A DNA stretch of 56,661 nt from an uncultured Lachnospiraceae bacterium (lineage in GTDB: Bacteria > Bacillota > Clostridia > Lachnospirales > Lachnospiraceae), in contig CANAPP010000017.1 of assembly GCA_947363565.1 (NCBI GenBank), forward strand, positions 1 through 56,661, written 5' to 3'. Position 1 is the stretch's first letter. The number at the start of each line of letters is the position of its first letter. Below the pieces are notes generated by a model. That model did not search any database, was not told the origin of the DNA, and worked only from the letters and a program-made list of their open reading frames with translations. Below are positions 33,331 through 41,450 of this stretch, one piece after another. The position numbers were made by a program, and so were the translations under genes.

Positions 33331-34206
33331 CTACAGCCTTTCTAATGTGCCGATATTTTTCTGGAGTTTGTTCTTATGCCAGTCAAGAACTTCCTTGCGG
33401 TAGCGGGAAGGGGTGATCCCTTTCTTCGCCTTGAACACCTTGGAAAAGATCAAAGGATCCGTGTAGCCGCAGGACAGGGCGATGCTCTCTATGGACAGGT
33501 CTGTCATGGTGAGAAGCTCCGTCGCCTGGGAGATGCGGTAATTCGCCAGATAGTCCTGGGGCGACACGCCGAGGTTCGTCTTAAAGAGCGTGTAAAGGTA
33601 GCTGCGGTTGATGCAGACGTAGCTGGCGATATCCGTCACATGGATAGGGAAGGAGTAATTGTTCTGGATAAATTCCACGGCCTGGAGGATATACGGATTC
33701 TCCCCGTTCTCCAGAACGGAAGGGTTGACGTGGATATCCCTGGTCAGTATGGAAAAAAATTCATACAGAAGCCCCTGGAGGAGAAAACGGTGTGTAGTTG
33801 TGGAAATGTTGTTTTTCAGCATATCAAGGACAATCCTGCGAAGCTCGTCTTTGTAAGCGCACGCAAAGATTGGATGCTGGTGGTTAAGCCCCATATCGCT
33901 TAAGTAGTTGCCCGCATTATTCCCGTCAAAGCCGATCCAGATGTAAGTCCACGGGTCGGCGTCGTCCGCCCGGTAGAAGGTCTGTACCTGCGGCTCGATC
34001 AAAAAACCGCAGCCTTCTTTTAAATGGTATTCCTTTTTGCCGATCTGGTACATCCCTTTGCCTTCCAGGATGTAATGGATCAGGTAATTGGGCCGGACGG
34101 ACGGCCCGAAGCTGTGTCCCGGCTCACATTTTGCATAGCCGCAGTAGCAAAGGTATACGTCTGTAAATTTCCTGTCTGATAATTGCAGTACATAAGAATC
34201 TTCCAT
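33331..34206 (-). CDS. AraC family regulator (MsmR-like)
   Basis: The product has 291 residues: an N-terminal cupin (about 20-150, with YLIHYILEGKGMYQIG and PQVQTFYRADDADPW) and a C-terminal AraC DNA-binding domain (about 190-285) with two helix-turn-helices (VTDIASYVCINRSYLYTLFK, and SIESIALSCGYTDPLIFSKV). This layout is that of sugar-responsive activators such as MsmR. It lies 116 bp before the alpha-galactosidase gene on the same strand and is its likely activator (inference). Confidence 0.9.
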   Translation of the reverse strand: MEDSYVLQLSDRKFTDVYLCYCGYAKCEPGHSFGPSVRPNYLIHYILEGKGMYQIGKKEYHLKEGCGFLIEPQVQTFYRADDADPWTYIWIGFDGNNAGNYLSDMGLNHQHPIFACAYKDELRRIVLDMLKNNISTTTHRFLLQGLLYEFFSILTRDIHVNPSVLENGENPYILQAVEFIQNNYSFPIHVTDIASYVCINRSYLYTLFKTNLGVSPQDYLANYRISQATELLTMTDLSIESIALSCGYTDPLIFSKVFKAKKGITPSRYRKEVLDWHKNKLQKNIGTLERL

Positions 34207-34254
34207 AATGATGTCTCACCCTGTGCTGTAAAAGCCTGAAATTAAATACAATGA

Positions 34255-35112
34255 TTAATAGTTGCCGAGCTTTCCGAGATATTTGTCGATGCGTTTCAAG
34301 CGCTTTTCCACACCCTTTACTTTGTGGCTGATGGTCTCAAGCAGCGCCTCCGCGATAAACTGCGGCCCGATAAGCGAGTTGAAAAAGGAATTGCTGTCCA
34401 CGGAAACGGTGAACAGTACTGCCGCGTAGGGCGCAAGGAGCGCGCTTGGCTTGTCCGTGACAACGATGATCTTCGCCCCGGCGTCGTAGGCCATCTGTGC
34501 GGTGACTTCATCTACAGAGGAGTACCGCGGAAAGCTGAAGATGATCAGACAGTCCTCCCTGGCGATGTTGCACATATGGTCGATGGGACTTAAGGCGGCG
34601 GTGTTCGTCATGACCACGTGCGGAACCATCTGCTTCAGATAGAGCAGAAAATAGTTGCACAGGCATGTGTCCCCCCGGGAAGCGGCAATATACTTGCGTT
34701 TGGATGATATGATGATGTCCGCCGCTTCTTCGAACAGATCCACCGTGTTGCTGATAAATACAGACTCCAGATTTTTTGCTGTGATCTTAAAGTGCCGGTC
34801 GATATAATCTGTGTCGCTGCCAAGCTTTGTCTGCTGTGCGATTCTTTGAGAAGGAACCGTGATTGTGCTGGAAATACTTAAGACTTTGTCCTGGTAATTC
34901 TTTCTCAGAGATTTCTGGAATGCCATAAATCCGCTGTATCCGAGGGAACGGCTGAAGCGGATGACCGAAGACTCACTGACACCCAGTGTTTCTGCAATCT
35001 CCGTGGAAGTCATAAAGCAGGCATCCGCGGAATTGTCCAGAATATAAGTGGCTATCATCCTCTGCGTCTTGGTCAGTCGGGCATTGTTGATGGCTTCTCT
35101 CAATTCTTTCAT
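34255..35112 (-). CDS. MurR/RpiR family regulator
   Basis: The product has 285 residues: an N-terminal helix-turn-helix (about 1-75, MTSTEIAETLGVSESSVIRF) and a C-terminal SIS sugar-phosphate-binding domain (about 120-260). These proteins usually repress sugar or amino-sugar genes and are relieved by a phosphorylated sugar. ATG 35112 is eight bases after GGAGG; the GTG at 35121 overlaps that motif. It is transcribed away from ald; two palindromes matching this family's usual site lie in between. Confidence 0.92.
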   Translation of the reverse strand: MKELREAINNARLTKTQRMIATYILDNSADACFMTSTEIAETLGVSESSVIRFSRSLGYSGFMAFQKSLRKNYQDKVLSISSTITVPSQRIAQQTKLGSDTDYIDRHFKITAKNLESVFISNTVDLFEEAADIIISSKRKYIAASRGDTCLCNYFLLYLKQMVPHVVMTNTAALSPIDHMCNIAREDCLIIFSFPRYSSVDEVTAQMAYDAGAKIIVVTDKPSALLAPYAAVLFTVSVDSNSFFNSLIGPQFIAEALLETISHKVKGVEKRLKRIDKYLGKLGNY

Positions 35113-35235
35113 TACAGGCACCTCCGTGTTCTCTATTCATTTAACCATGAATCGCTTCAATATGCAAGCTAAATTGTAGATACAATTGAAAGAAAAATGT
35201 AATAATTTAAAGTTTTGTGAAAAAAATAACTTTTA

Positions 35236-35264
35236 TTGAATATTATAGACAGGTGTGTTATTAT
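35236..35264 (+). promoter_or_regulatory. Candidate ald promoter
   Basis: TTGAAT (35236-35241), 17 bp, TATTAT (35259-35264). The leader to the GTG start is about 135 bases, unusually long. Two operator-like palindromes follow just downstream, where a bound protein could block elongation. On the opposite strand the RpiR promoter is not clear to me. Confidence 0.5.
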
Positions 35265-35280
35265 AAGTTTTAGAAACAAA

Positions 35281-35326
35281 TGAATAATATTGTTCATAAA
35301 ATAACGAAGTTGAAAAATATTATTCA
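35281..35326. promoter_or_regulatory. Two RpiR-like operators, TGAANAATATTNTTCA
   Basis: The site at 35281-35296 reads TGAATAATATTGTTCA and that at 35311-35326 TGAAAAATATTATTCA. Their centres are exactly 30 bp apart, three helical turns. RpiR proteins commonly bind TGAA...TTCA palindromes, and an RpiR gene lies beside them. The outer halves also make a perfect 11-bp inverted repeat. Confidence 0.6.
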
Positions 35327-35340
35327 CCAAAATGGGCGAT

Positions 35341-35367
35341 GCCGGAGAATCCCCGAAAAACTCCGGC
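35341..35367 (+). other. GC-rich hairpin in the ald leader
   Basis: GCCGGAG (35341-35347) pairs with CTCCGGC (35361-35367) around a 13-base loop. No T run follows, so it is not a classical terminator. It lies about 30 bases before the ald ribosome binding site and may affect mRNA stability. Confidence 0.5.
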
Positions 35368-35407
35368 CGGGAAGTAATTTCACACAATATTCAGGAGGTA
35401 AAGTCAA

Positions 35408-36529
35408 GTGAAAGTAGGATGCGTAAAAGAGATTAAGAACAATGAGTTTCGTGTAGGTATGACCCCGGATAACGTAAAAAGTTATGTGAATGCGGGCCAT
35501 GAAGTATATATTGAGAAGAGTGCCGGCGTAGGTTCAGGATTTATGGATGACGAATATGAAGCAGCAGGCGCAAAAATGATTGACGAGGCGAAAGAAGTAT
35601 GGGATACTGTAGATATGATGATCAAGGTTAAGGAGCCGCTTCCGGAGGAGTATCCGTTATTCCACGAAGGTCTTATCCTCTATACATATCTTCACCTTGC
35701 AGCAGATAAGCCGCAGACAGACGCACTTCTCGGCGCTAAGGTAAAGGGTGTTGCTTATGAGACGCTGTTTGACCCAAGGAACGGCGGGTTACCGCTTCTT
35801 GCTCCGATGAGCCAGATTGCAGGACGTCTTTCTATTCAGGAAGGTGCTAAATATCTTGAGAAGACATTCGGCGGAGAGGGCGTTCTCCTTGCAGGCGTAC
35901 CTGGAACCCCGAAGGCTAACATCGTAATCCTCGGCGGCGGCAATGTTGGAACGAACGCATGTAAGATCGCTGTAGGCATGGGTGCTAACGTAACGATCAT
36001 GGATATCAGCATTCCGAGGCTGGCTTATCTTGACGACATCTTTGGTGCGCGTATCCAGACATTAGTTTCTACTGATGCTAATATAGAGAAAGCGGTTAAG
36101 GAAGCTGACCTTGTGATCGGTTCTGTACTGATTCCTGGAAAAGCAGCTCCGAAGCTTTTCAAGAAGAAATATCTCAAAGAGATGAAGCCGGGCGCTGTAT
36201 TCGTTGACGTTGCAGTTGACCAGGGCGGATGCGGTGAGACGACGAAGGTTACTTACCATGATGACCCGATCTTCGTTGTTGACGGTGTTGTTCACTACTG
36301 CGTAGGCAATATGCCTGGAGCAGTTCCGAGAACATCCACTATCGCACTTACTAATGCTACACTTAGCTATGGACTTCAGATTGCGAACAAGGGTCTGGAG
36401 CAGGCTTGTAAAGATAATGAAGTTATCTACTCCGCGATCAACACTTATGACGGAAAGCTCACCTGCAAGAACGTTGCTGACAGCTTTGACTGCTATGAGT
36501 ATGTAGATATCAAAACTATCGCTAATTAA
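35408..36529 (+). CDS. ald: Alanine dehydrogenase
   Basis: The product has 373 residues. MKVGCVKEIKNNEFRVGMTP is the N-terminal signature, VKEPLPEEYPL follows, and VILGGGNVGTNACKIAVGMG is the NAD-binding motif. It interconverts alanine and pyruvate plus ammonia with NAD. The start is GTG, nine bases after AGGAGGTAAA. Codon use is biased and A/T-richer at third positions than in neighbours, suggesting high expression (impression). It stands alone, with a terminator behind. Confidence 0.96.
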   Translation: MKVGCVKEIKNNEFRVGMTPDNVKSYVNAGHEVYIEKSAGVGSGFMDDEYEAAGAKMIDEAKEVWDTVDMMIKVKEPLPEEYPLFHEGLILYTYLHLAADKPQTDALLGAKVKGVAYETLFDPRNGGLPLLAPMSQIAGRLSIQEGAKYLEKTFGGEGVLLAGVPGTPKANIVILGGGNVGTNACKIAVGMGANVTIMDISIPRLAYLDDIFGARIQTLVSTDANIEKAVKEADLVIGSVLIPGKAAPKLFKKKYLKEMKPGAVFVDVAVDQGGCGETTKVTYHDDPIFVVDGVVHYCVGNMPGAVPRTSTIALTNATLSYGLQIANKGLEQACKDNEVIYSAINTYDGKLTCKNVADSFDCYEYVDIKTIAN

Positions 36530-36561
36530 GACATTTTCCTAACTTAATTCCTTCAAAGTTG

Positions 36562-36599
36562 CAAAAGGGGCTTACGATTTCGGTTGTAAGCTCCTTTTG
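36562..36599 (+). terminator. Terminator after ald
   Basis: A 14-bp stem with one G-T pair: CAAAAGGGGCTTAC (36562-36575) and GTAAGCTCCTTTTG (36586-36599). The T run is short (CCTTTTG). The right arm also overlaps the next promoter. Confidence 0.7.
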
Positions 36600-36624
36600 A
36601 ATGTGTTATAGTATATCTAGCACA
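36584..36624 (+). promoter_or_regulatory. Promoter and palindromic operator of the GntR-clpC operon
   Basis: TTGTAA (36584-36589), 17 bp, TGT-TATAGT (36604-36612), an extended -10. An imperfect palindrome TGTGTTATA...TCTAGCACA (36602-36624) covers the -10 and start region. GntR proteins of the YtrA type often bind their own promoters at such GTG...CAC sites, so autorepression is likely. No CtsR heptads (GGTCAAA) are visible. Confidence 0.6.
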
Positions 36625-36642
36625 AAAGAGAAAGGTGATAGC

Positions 36643-37017
36643 ATGTATATAGAAATTGATTTTAACAGCGATGAAGCGCTCTATGTCCAGCTTCAGAATC
36701 AGATCATCATGGGGATTGCCATGGATCTGATCCGCGAGGGGGATACCCTGCCGTCTGTGCGACAGCTTGCGGATACCGTAGGGATCAATATGCATACGGT
36801 GAATAAGGCGTACAACATCCTGAAGCAGGAGGGCTTCATCCAATTGGACAGGAGAAGGGGTGCGGTCATTGCCATAGATATTGACAAGGCGGAGGCGCTC
36901 CTTAAGATGAAACGGCAGCTTAAGATCATGCTTGCCAGGGGATGCTGCAAGCGGATATCCAGGCAGGACGTGCATGCACTGGTGGATGAGATATTTGACG
37001 AATATAGAAAGGAATAG
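36643..37017 (+). CDS. GntR family regulator, YtrA subfamily
   Basis: The product has 124 residues: a GntR winged helix (about 10-75: ALYVQLQNQIIMGIAMDLI, LPSVRQLADTVGINMHTVNK) and a short C-terminal helical tail without a ligand domain, which defines the YtrA subgroup. These usually control ABC transporters in response to envelope or antibiotic stress. Here the next gene, eight bases on, is clpC, an unusual neighbour. ATG 36643 follows AAAGGTGATAGC. Confidence 0.88.
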   Translation: MYIEIDFNSDEALYVQLQNQIIMGIAMDLIREGDTLPSVRQLADTVGINMHTVNKAYNILKQEGFIQLDRRRGAVIAIDIDKAEALLKMKRQLKIMLARGCCKRISRQDVHALVDEIFDEYRKE

Positions 37018-37025
37018 AAAGTATT

Positions 37026-39461
37026 ATGGAATATACACAACAGGCGAAGGACGTGCTGCAGATCGCGCAGACGACGGCGAAGGAACTGAACCATCCTTAT
37101 GTCGGTACGGAGCATCTGCTTATCGGACTCAGAAAAGTGTACACCGGGGTTGCCGGGCAGGTGCTGGCGGCGAACGGTGTGGATGAGAATCATATTTTGA
37201 AGATTGTGGATGAACTGGTGTCTCCTTCGGGGGAAGTTTTGCTGGTGCAGCATCCGAAGCTCAGCCCGAGGCTTGAGTGTATCCTTGAGGAGAGCAGGGA
37301 GGAGGCGGAGAAGGAGCGTGCCGACAGGATCGGTACAGAGCACCTCCTTCTGGCGCTTCTTAAGGACGTGGAGTGTGTGGCTACAAGGATGCTGATCACC
37401 CTGAACCTCAATATCCAGAAGATGCTCCAGGACGTGCTGACGGTTATCGGGATCAGCCCGAAGGAGTATCAGGAGGAGATGCAGCAGGCCCACGGACGGA
37501 GGGGCGGCATCTTAGAGCAGTACGGGACAGATCTGACGGAGCGGGCAGAGGAAGGAAGGCTTGACCCGGTGATCGGGCGGGAGGCCGAGATCAGCCGGCT
37601 GATGCAGATATTAAGCCGAAGGACGAAGAACAATCCCTGCCTCGTGGGAGAACCGGGTGTGGGAAAGACGGCGGTGATCGAAGGACTGGCGCAGCAGATT
37701 GCGGCAGGCGTCGTCCCGGACAATATGAAGGAGCGTCGGGTATTTACGATGGATCTGTCGGGTATGGTGGCCGGATCTAAGTACAGAGGCGAGTTTGAGG
37801 AGCGGATGAAAGGGCTGATCCGGGAAGTAAAGGCTGCCGGCAACGTGATTCTTTTTCTCGATGAGGTCCATACGATCATCGGTGCAGGCGGTGCGGAGGG
37901 TGCCATCGATGCGTCCAATATACTTAAGCCTTCCCTGGCGCGGGGAGAGCTGCAGCTTATCGGGGCGACGACGATCACAGAGTACCGCAAGTATATCGAG
38001 AAGGATGCCGCCCTTGAGCGCCGTTTCCAGCCAGTTACGGTAGAAGAGCCGACAAAGGAGGAGTGCCTTGATATCCTTCACGGACTTAAGGGAAGATATG
38101 AAGCGCACCATCATGTGGCGATAGCGGATGAGGCCATCGAGGCGGCTGTCCGGCTGTCCGGACGTTATATCAATGACCGTTTCCTGCCGGATAAGGCACT
38201 GGATGTGCTGGATGAGGCGTGCTCGAAGGTGAGCCTACGGGGCTTTAAGGCGCCTGCGTCTGTGGGAGAGCTGGAAGCGCTGGTCATGGAGCTTGGCACA
38301 GAGCTTGAGAATGCGATCCGGGGCGGCGATATGGCAGAGGCTTCCCTGCTGAAAAAGGACAGGGAGGATGCCGTGAAGAAGCTTGAACAGACGAGAAGGC
38401 GCTTTGAGCGGAAGAACCAGGGGAGAAGAGTGTCTGTGGAGGAGGAGGATATCGCTGATGTGGTATCCCAGTGGACGAAGATTCCTGTACAGCGCCTTAA
38501 GGAGTCGGAGAGCGCAAGGCTTCAGAAGCTTGAGCAGACGCTTCATAGAAGGGTCATCGGACAGGAAGAGGCGGTGTCTTCGGTGGCGAAGGCAGTGCGC
38601 CGCGGGAGAGTCGGCTTAAAGGATCCGAAGCGGCCGATAGGTTCATTTTTATTCCTCGGGCCTACGGGGGTGGGGAAGACGGAGCTTTCCAAGGCTTTGT
38701 CGGAAGCGCTGTTTGGCAATGAGGAAGCGATGATCCGGGTGGATATGTCCGAATATATGGAGAAGCACAGCGTGGCGAAGATGATCGGCTCCCCTCCGGG
38801 ATATGTGGGCCATGACGACGGCGGACAGCTCAGCGAGCGGGTAAGGCGACACCCCTATTCGGTAGTCCTTTTTGATGAGATAGAGAAGGCGCACCCGGAT
38901 GTATTCAATATCCTTTTGCAGGTACTTGACGACGGGCATATTACGGATTCACAGGGGCGTAAGGTGGATTTCCGGAATACGGTCATCATCATGACTTCCA
39001 ACGCGGGGGCACAGGCGATCATCGACCCGAAAAAGCTGGGCTTTAATGCAAGAGAGGATGCGGCGGACGATTATAAGCGGATGAAGAGCAATGTCTTAAA
39101 CGAGATCAAGCTGATCTTCCGGCCGGAGTTTCTCAACCGTATCGATGAGATCATCGTCTTCCACCCGTTAGGGAAGCCGGAGATGAAAAAGATCGTAACC
39201 CTTATGTGCAGGGACGTGGTGAACCGGGCGAAGGATCAGATGGACATTAAGCTTTCTGTCCGGGATTCGGTGAAGGATCATATCGTAGAGACAGGCACGG
39301 ACCAGAAGTACGGCGCAAGGCCGTTGCGGCGTGCGGTGCAGAGTAAGCTTGAGGATAGACTGGCGGAGGCTGTGCTCTCCGGAGAGATCGGACCGGGCAG
39401 CGAGGTGGCTGCGGGTATGTCTAAAAAAGAAATAAAATTTGTGCGAAAGACTACAAAATAG
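37026..39461 (+). CDS. clpC: ATP-dependent Clp protease ATP-binding subunit ClpC
   Basis: The product has 811 residues. Clp-N double repeat (1-150, VGTEHLLIGL and RIGTEHLLLALL), first AAA+ with Walker A GEPGVGKT (about 207-214) and IGATTITEYRKYIEKD, a central coiled/UVR-like region (about 400-470), and second AAA+ with GPTGVGKT (about 545-552). It unfolds substrates for ClpP. In B. subtilis clpC follows ctsR-mcsA-mcsB; here a GntR gene takes that place. AAAGGAATAG lies rather far from the ATG. Confidence 0.95.
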   Translation: MEYTQQAKDVLQIAQTTAKELNHPYVGTEHLLIGLRKVYTGVAGQVLAANGVDENHILKIVDELVSPSGEVLLVQHPKLSPRLECILEESREEAEKERADRIGTEHLLLALLKDVECVATRMLITLNLNIQKMLQDVLTVIGISPKEYQEEMQQAHGRRGGILEQYGTDLTERAEEGRLDPVIGREAEISRLMQILSRRTKNNPCLVGEPGVGKTAVIEGLAQQIAAGVVPDNMKERRVFTMDLSGMVAGSKYRGEFEERMKGLIREVKAAGNVILFLDEVHTIIGAGGAEGAIDASNILKPSLARGELQLIGATTITEYRKYIEKDAALERRFQPVTVEEPTKEECLDILHGLKGRYEAHHHVAIADEAIEAAVRLSGRYINDRFLPDKALDVLDEACSKVSLRGFKAPASVGELEALVMELGTELENAIRGGDMAEASLLKKDREDAVKKLEQTRRRFERKNQGRRVSVEEEDIADVVSQWTKIPVQRLKESESARLQKLEQTLHRRVIGQEEAVSSVAKAVRRGRVGLKDPKRPIGSFLFLGPTGVGKTELSKALSEALFGNEEAMIRVDMSEYMEKHSVAKMIGSPPGYVGHDDGGQLSERVRRHPYSVVLFDEIEKAHPDVFNILLQVLDDGHITDSQGRKVDFRNTVIIMTSNAGAQAIIDPKKLGFNAREDAADDYKRMKSNVLNEIKLIFRPEFLNRIDEIIVFHPLGKPEMKKIVTLMCRDVVNRAKDQMDIKLSVRDSVKDHIVETGTDQKYGARPLRRAVQSKLEDRLAEAVLSGEIGPGSEVAAGMSKKEIKFVRKTTK

Positions 39462-39538
39462 ATGCGAGATAAGGTATACTGTAGAAAAGATAAATGCTGC
39501 GCCCAAAGCGCGGCAGGGGAACAGAGGAGGATAAATAA

Positions 39539-39952
39539 GTGGCAGCAGTGAAAGAACTTTTGAGAGCAGAGACGGACGGGACATTGAGCTTCGGCGACTA
39601 TACTTTGGGCAGCAAGACGAAGCTGGACGGCTTTGAATTCCAGGGAGACTTGTATAAGGTAAAGACATTTTCGGAGATTACCAAGCTTGAGAAGAACGGG
39701 ATGTTTGTGTATGAGTCAGTTCCGGGAACCGCAGTGGAGAGTTTTAAGGCGTCGGAAAAGGAAGTGTCTTTTTCGGTGTCGGGTGAGAAGGACGCCCAGT
39801 TCACGCTGGGGCTTGAGGCGGACAGTGCGTATGTCGTATTCATGGACGAGGTGAATGTGGGCGATATGGCGACCAACTTGAGCGGGAAGCTCAGTGTGAG
39901 CACGGAGCTGGCGGCAGATAAGAGCGTAAAGGTCAAAGTGGTTAAGAAGTAA
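39539..39952 (+). CDS. Conserved small protein between clpC and radA (sometimes annotated endosialidase)
   Basis: The product has 137 residues, with no signal peptide or membrane helix. The sequence looks beta-rich: ETDGTLSFGDYTLGSK, KVKTFSEITKLEKNGMFVYE, then a C-terminal KVKVVKK. I recall similar proteins beside radA labelled endosialidase, but no catalytic motif of that enzyme is visible and I would not assign it. The start is GTG 39539 after GAGGAGG. radA follows after one base, so the two are coupled. Confidence 0.65.
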   Translation: MAAVKELLRAETDGTLSFGDYTLGSKTKLDGFEFQGDLYKVKTFSEITKLEKNGMFVYESVPGTAVESFKASEKEVSFSVSGEKDAQFTLGLEADSAYVVFMDEVNVGDMATNLSGKLSVSTELAADKSVKVKVVKK

Positions 39953-39953
39953 G

Positions 39954-41315
39954 ATGGCAAAGGCGAAAAGAAGCGTTTTCTTCTGCCAGAACTGCGGGCA
40001 TGAAGAGAGTAAATGGCTGGGGCAATGCCCGATGTGCAGGGAATGGAATACATTTGTAGAGGAAAAGGCGGCGCCGGTTGGATCCGGCGCCGTAAAAGCA
40101 GTGCGGGAAGCTGATGTGGTCAGCCTGAACAGTGTTTGCGCAGATGGGGATGAGCGGGTGAAAACCGGCATCGAAGAGTTAGACCGGGTTCTTGGCGGCG
40201 GCATCGTGCAAGGGTCTCTGGTTTTGGTGGGCGGAGATCCCGGTATCGGCAAATCGACACTGCTTTTGCAGGTGTGCCAAAGGCTTTCGGATATGGATAA
40301 AAAGGTGCTTTATATCTCCGGGGAGGAGTCCCTTCGGCAGATCAAGCTTCGGGCAAACCGTATGGGAGAATTTAAGGACAGCCTGTCTCTCCTGTGTGAG
40401 ACGAATCTTGACATCATCCGGGGCGTGATCGAGAAACATAGGCCCCAGATGGCGGTGATCGATTCTATCCAGACCATGTATAGCGAGGAGGTGGCCTCCG
40501 CGCCGGGAAGCGTCTCCCAAGTCAGGGAGTCTACCAATACGCTGATGCAGCTTGCCAAAGGACTTAACCTGTCTATATTTATCGTGGGGCATGTGACGAA
40601 GGAAGGAACGGTTGCCGGCCCGAGAGTATTAGAACATATGGTAGATACGGTGCTCTATTTTGAAGGAGACAGGCACGCTTCCTATCGGATCCTGCGGGGA
40701 GTGAAGAACCGCTTTGGCTCGACCAATGAGATTGGTGTGTTCGAGATGCAAAAGAGCGGTCTTACAGAGGTGGAGAATCCGTCGGAATTCATGCTGAGCG
40801 GGAAGCCGGAGCATGCGTCCGGCTCTGTGGTAGCGTGCGCGATGGAAGGAACCAGACCCATGCTTATGGAGATCCAGGCGCTGGTGTGCAGGAGTAATTT
40901 CGGGATGCCAAGGAGGACCGCGGCGGGACTTGACTATAACCGGGTGAATCTGTTGATGGCGGTGCTGGAAAAGCGCTTAGGGCTTCCGCTTTCGAATTAT
41001 GACGCTTATGTGAATATCGCGGGAGGGATACGGCTTAGCGAACCGGCGGCGGACTTGGGGATTGTCATGGCGATTGCTTCAAGTTATAAAAACCGGCCGG
41101 TTTCTGAGGATGCCATCGTCTTTGGCGAGGTGGGCTTAAGTGGGGAGATCCGTGCGGTCACCATGCCGGAACAGCGGGTGGCTGAGGCCGGGAAGCTGGG
41201 CTTTAAGACGTGCATCATACCAGAGGTGTCTGTAAAGTCTGTAGGGAAAGTATCCGGGATAGAAGTGATCGGTGTGAAGTCGGTGAATCAGGCGATCAGT
41301 TATCTGGTATCTTAA
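39954..41315 (+). CDS. radA: DNA repair protein RadA
   Basis: The product has 453 residues: a four-Cys zinc finger (C11, C14, C25, C28), a RecA-like core with Walker A GGDPGIGKST (about 93-102), the RadA KNRFGSTNEIGVF motif, and a Lon-like C-terminal domain. It drives branch migration in recombination and helps repair. It retains the clpC-radA order of Bacillus. A terminator follows. Confidence 0.97.
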   Translation: MAKAKRSVFFCQNCGHEESKWLGQCPMCREWNTFVEEKAAPVGSGAVKAVREADVVSLNSVCADGDERVKTGIEELDRVLGGGIVQGSLVLVGGDPGIGKSTLLLQVCQRLSDMDKKVLYISGEESLRQIKLRANRMGEFKDSLSLLCETNLDIIRGVIEKHRPQMAVIDSIQTMYSEEVASAPGSVSQVRESTNTLMQLAKGLNLSIFIVGHVTKEGTVAGPRVLEHMVDTVLYFEGDRHASYRILRGVKNRFGSTNEIGVFEMQKSGLTEVENPSEFMLSGKPEHASGSVVACAMEGTRPMLMEIQALVCRSNFGMPRRTAAGLDYNRVNLLMAVLEKRLGLPLSNYDAYVNIAGGIRLSEPAADLGIVMAIASSYKNRPVSEDAIVFGEVGLSGEIRAVTMPEQRVAEAGKLGFKTCIIPEVSVKSVGKVSGIEVIGVKSVNQAISYLVS

Positions 41316-41404
41316 GTCGGGAAATCACGTTCTTGGTGGATAATGGACGGTATGTGCATTTGCCCGCTGAGGGTAAAGGATGCAGATAAATTAAGAGATA
41401 AATT

Positions 41405-41446
41405 AAGAGGGAACGTCGGCGGCGCCGGGATGTTCCCTCTTTTTAT
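41405..41446. terminator. Terminator between radA and the aminotransferase gene
   Basis: AAGAGGGAAC (41405-41414) pairs with GTTCCCTCTT (41432-41441), followed by TTTTT. The 17-base loop is GC-rich. It ends radA and faces the convergent aminotransferase gene. A 12-bp tandem duplication AGATAAATTAAG lies just upstream (41384-41407). Confidence 0.8.
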
Positions 41447-41450
41447 GCGA

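Noticed and set aside
39480-39535. Possible promoter (TATACT) and GCGC hairpin before the clpC-radA small gene
   Set aside because: No well-spaced -35 and the stem is too weak to support.
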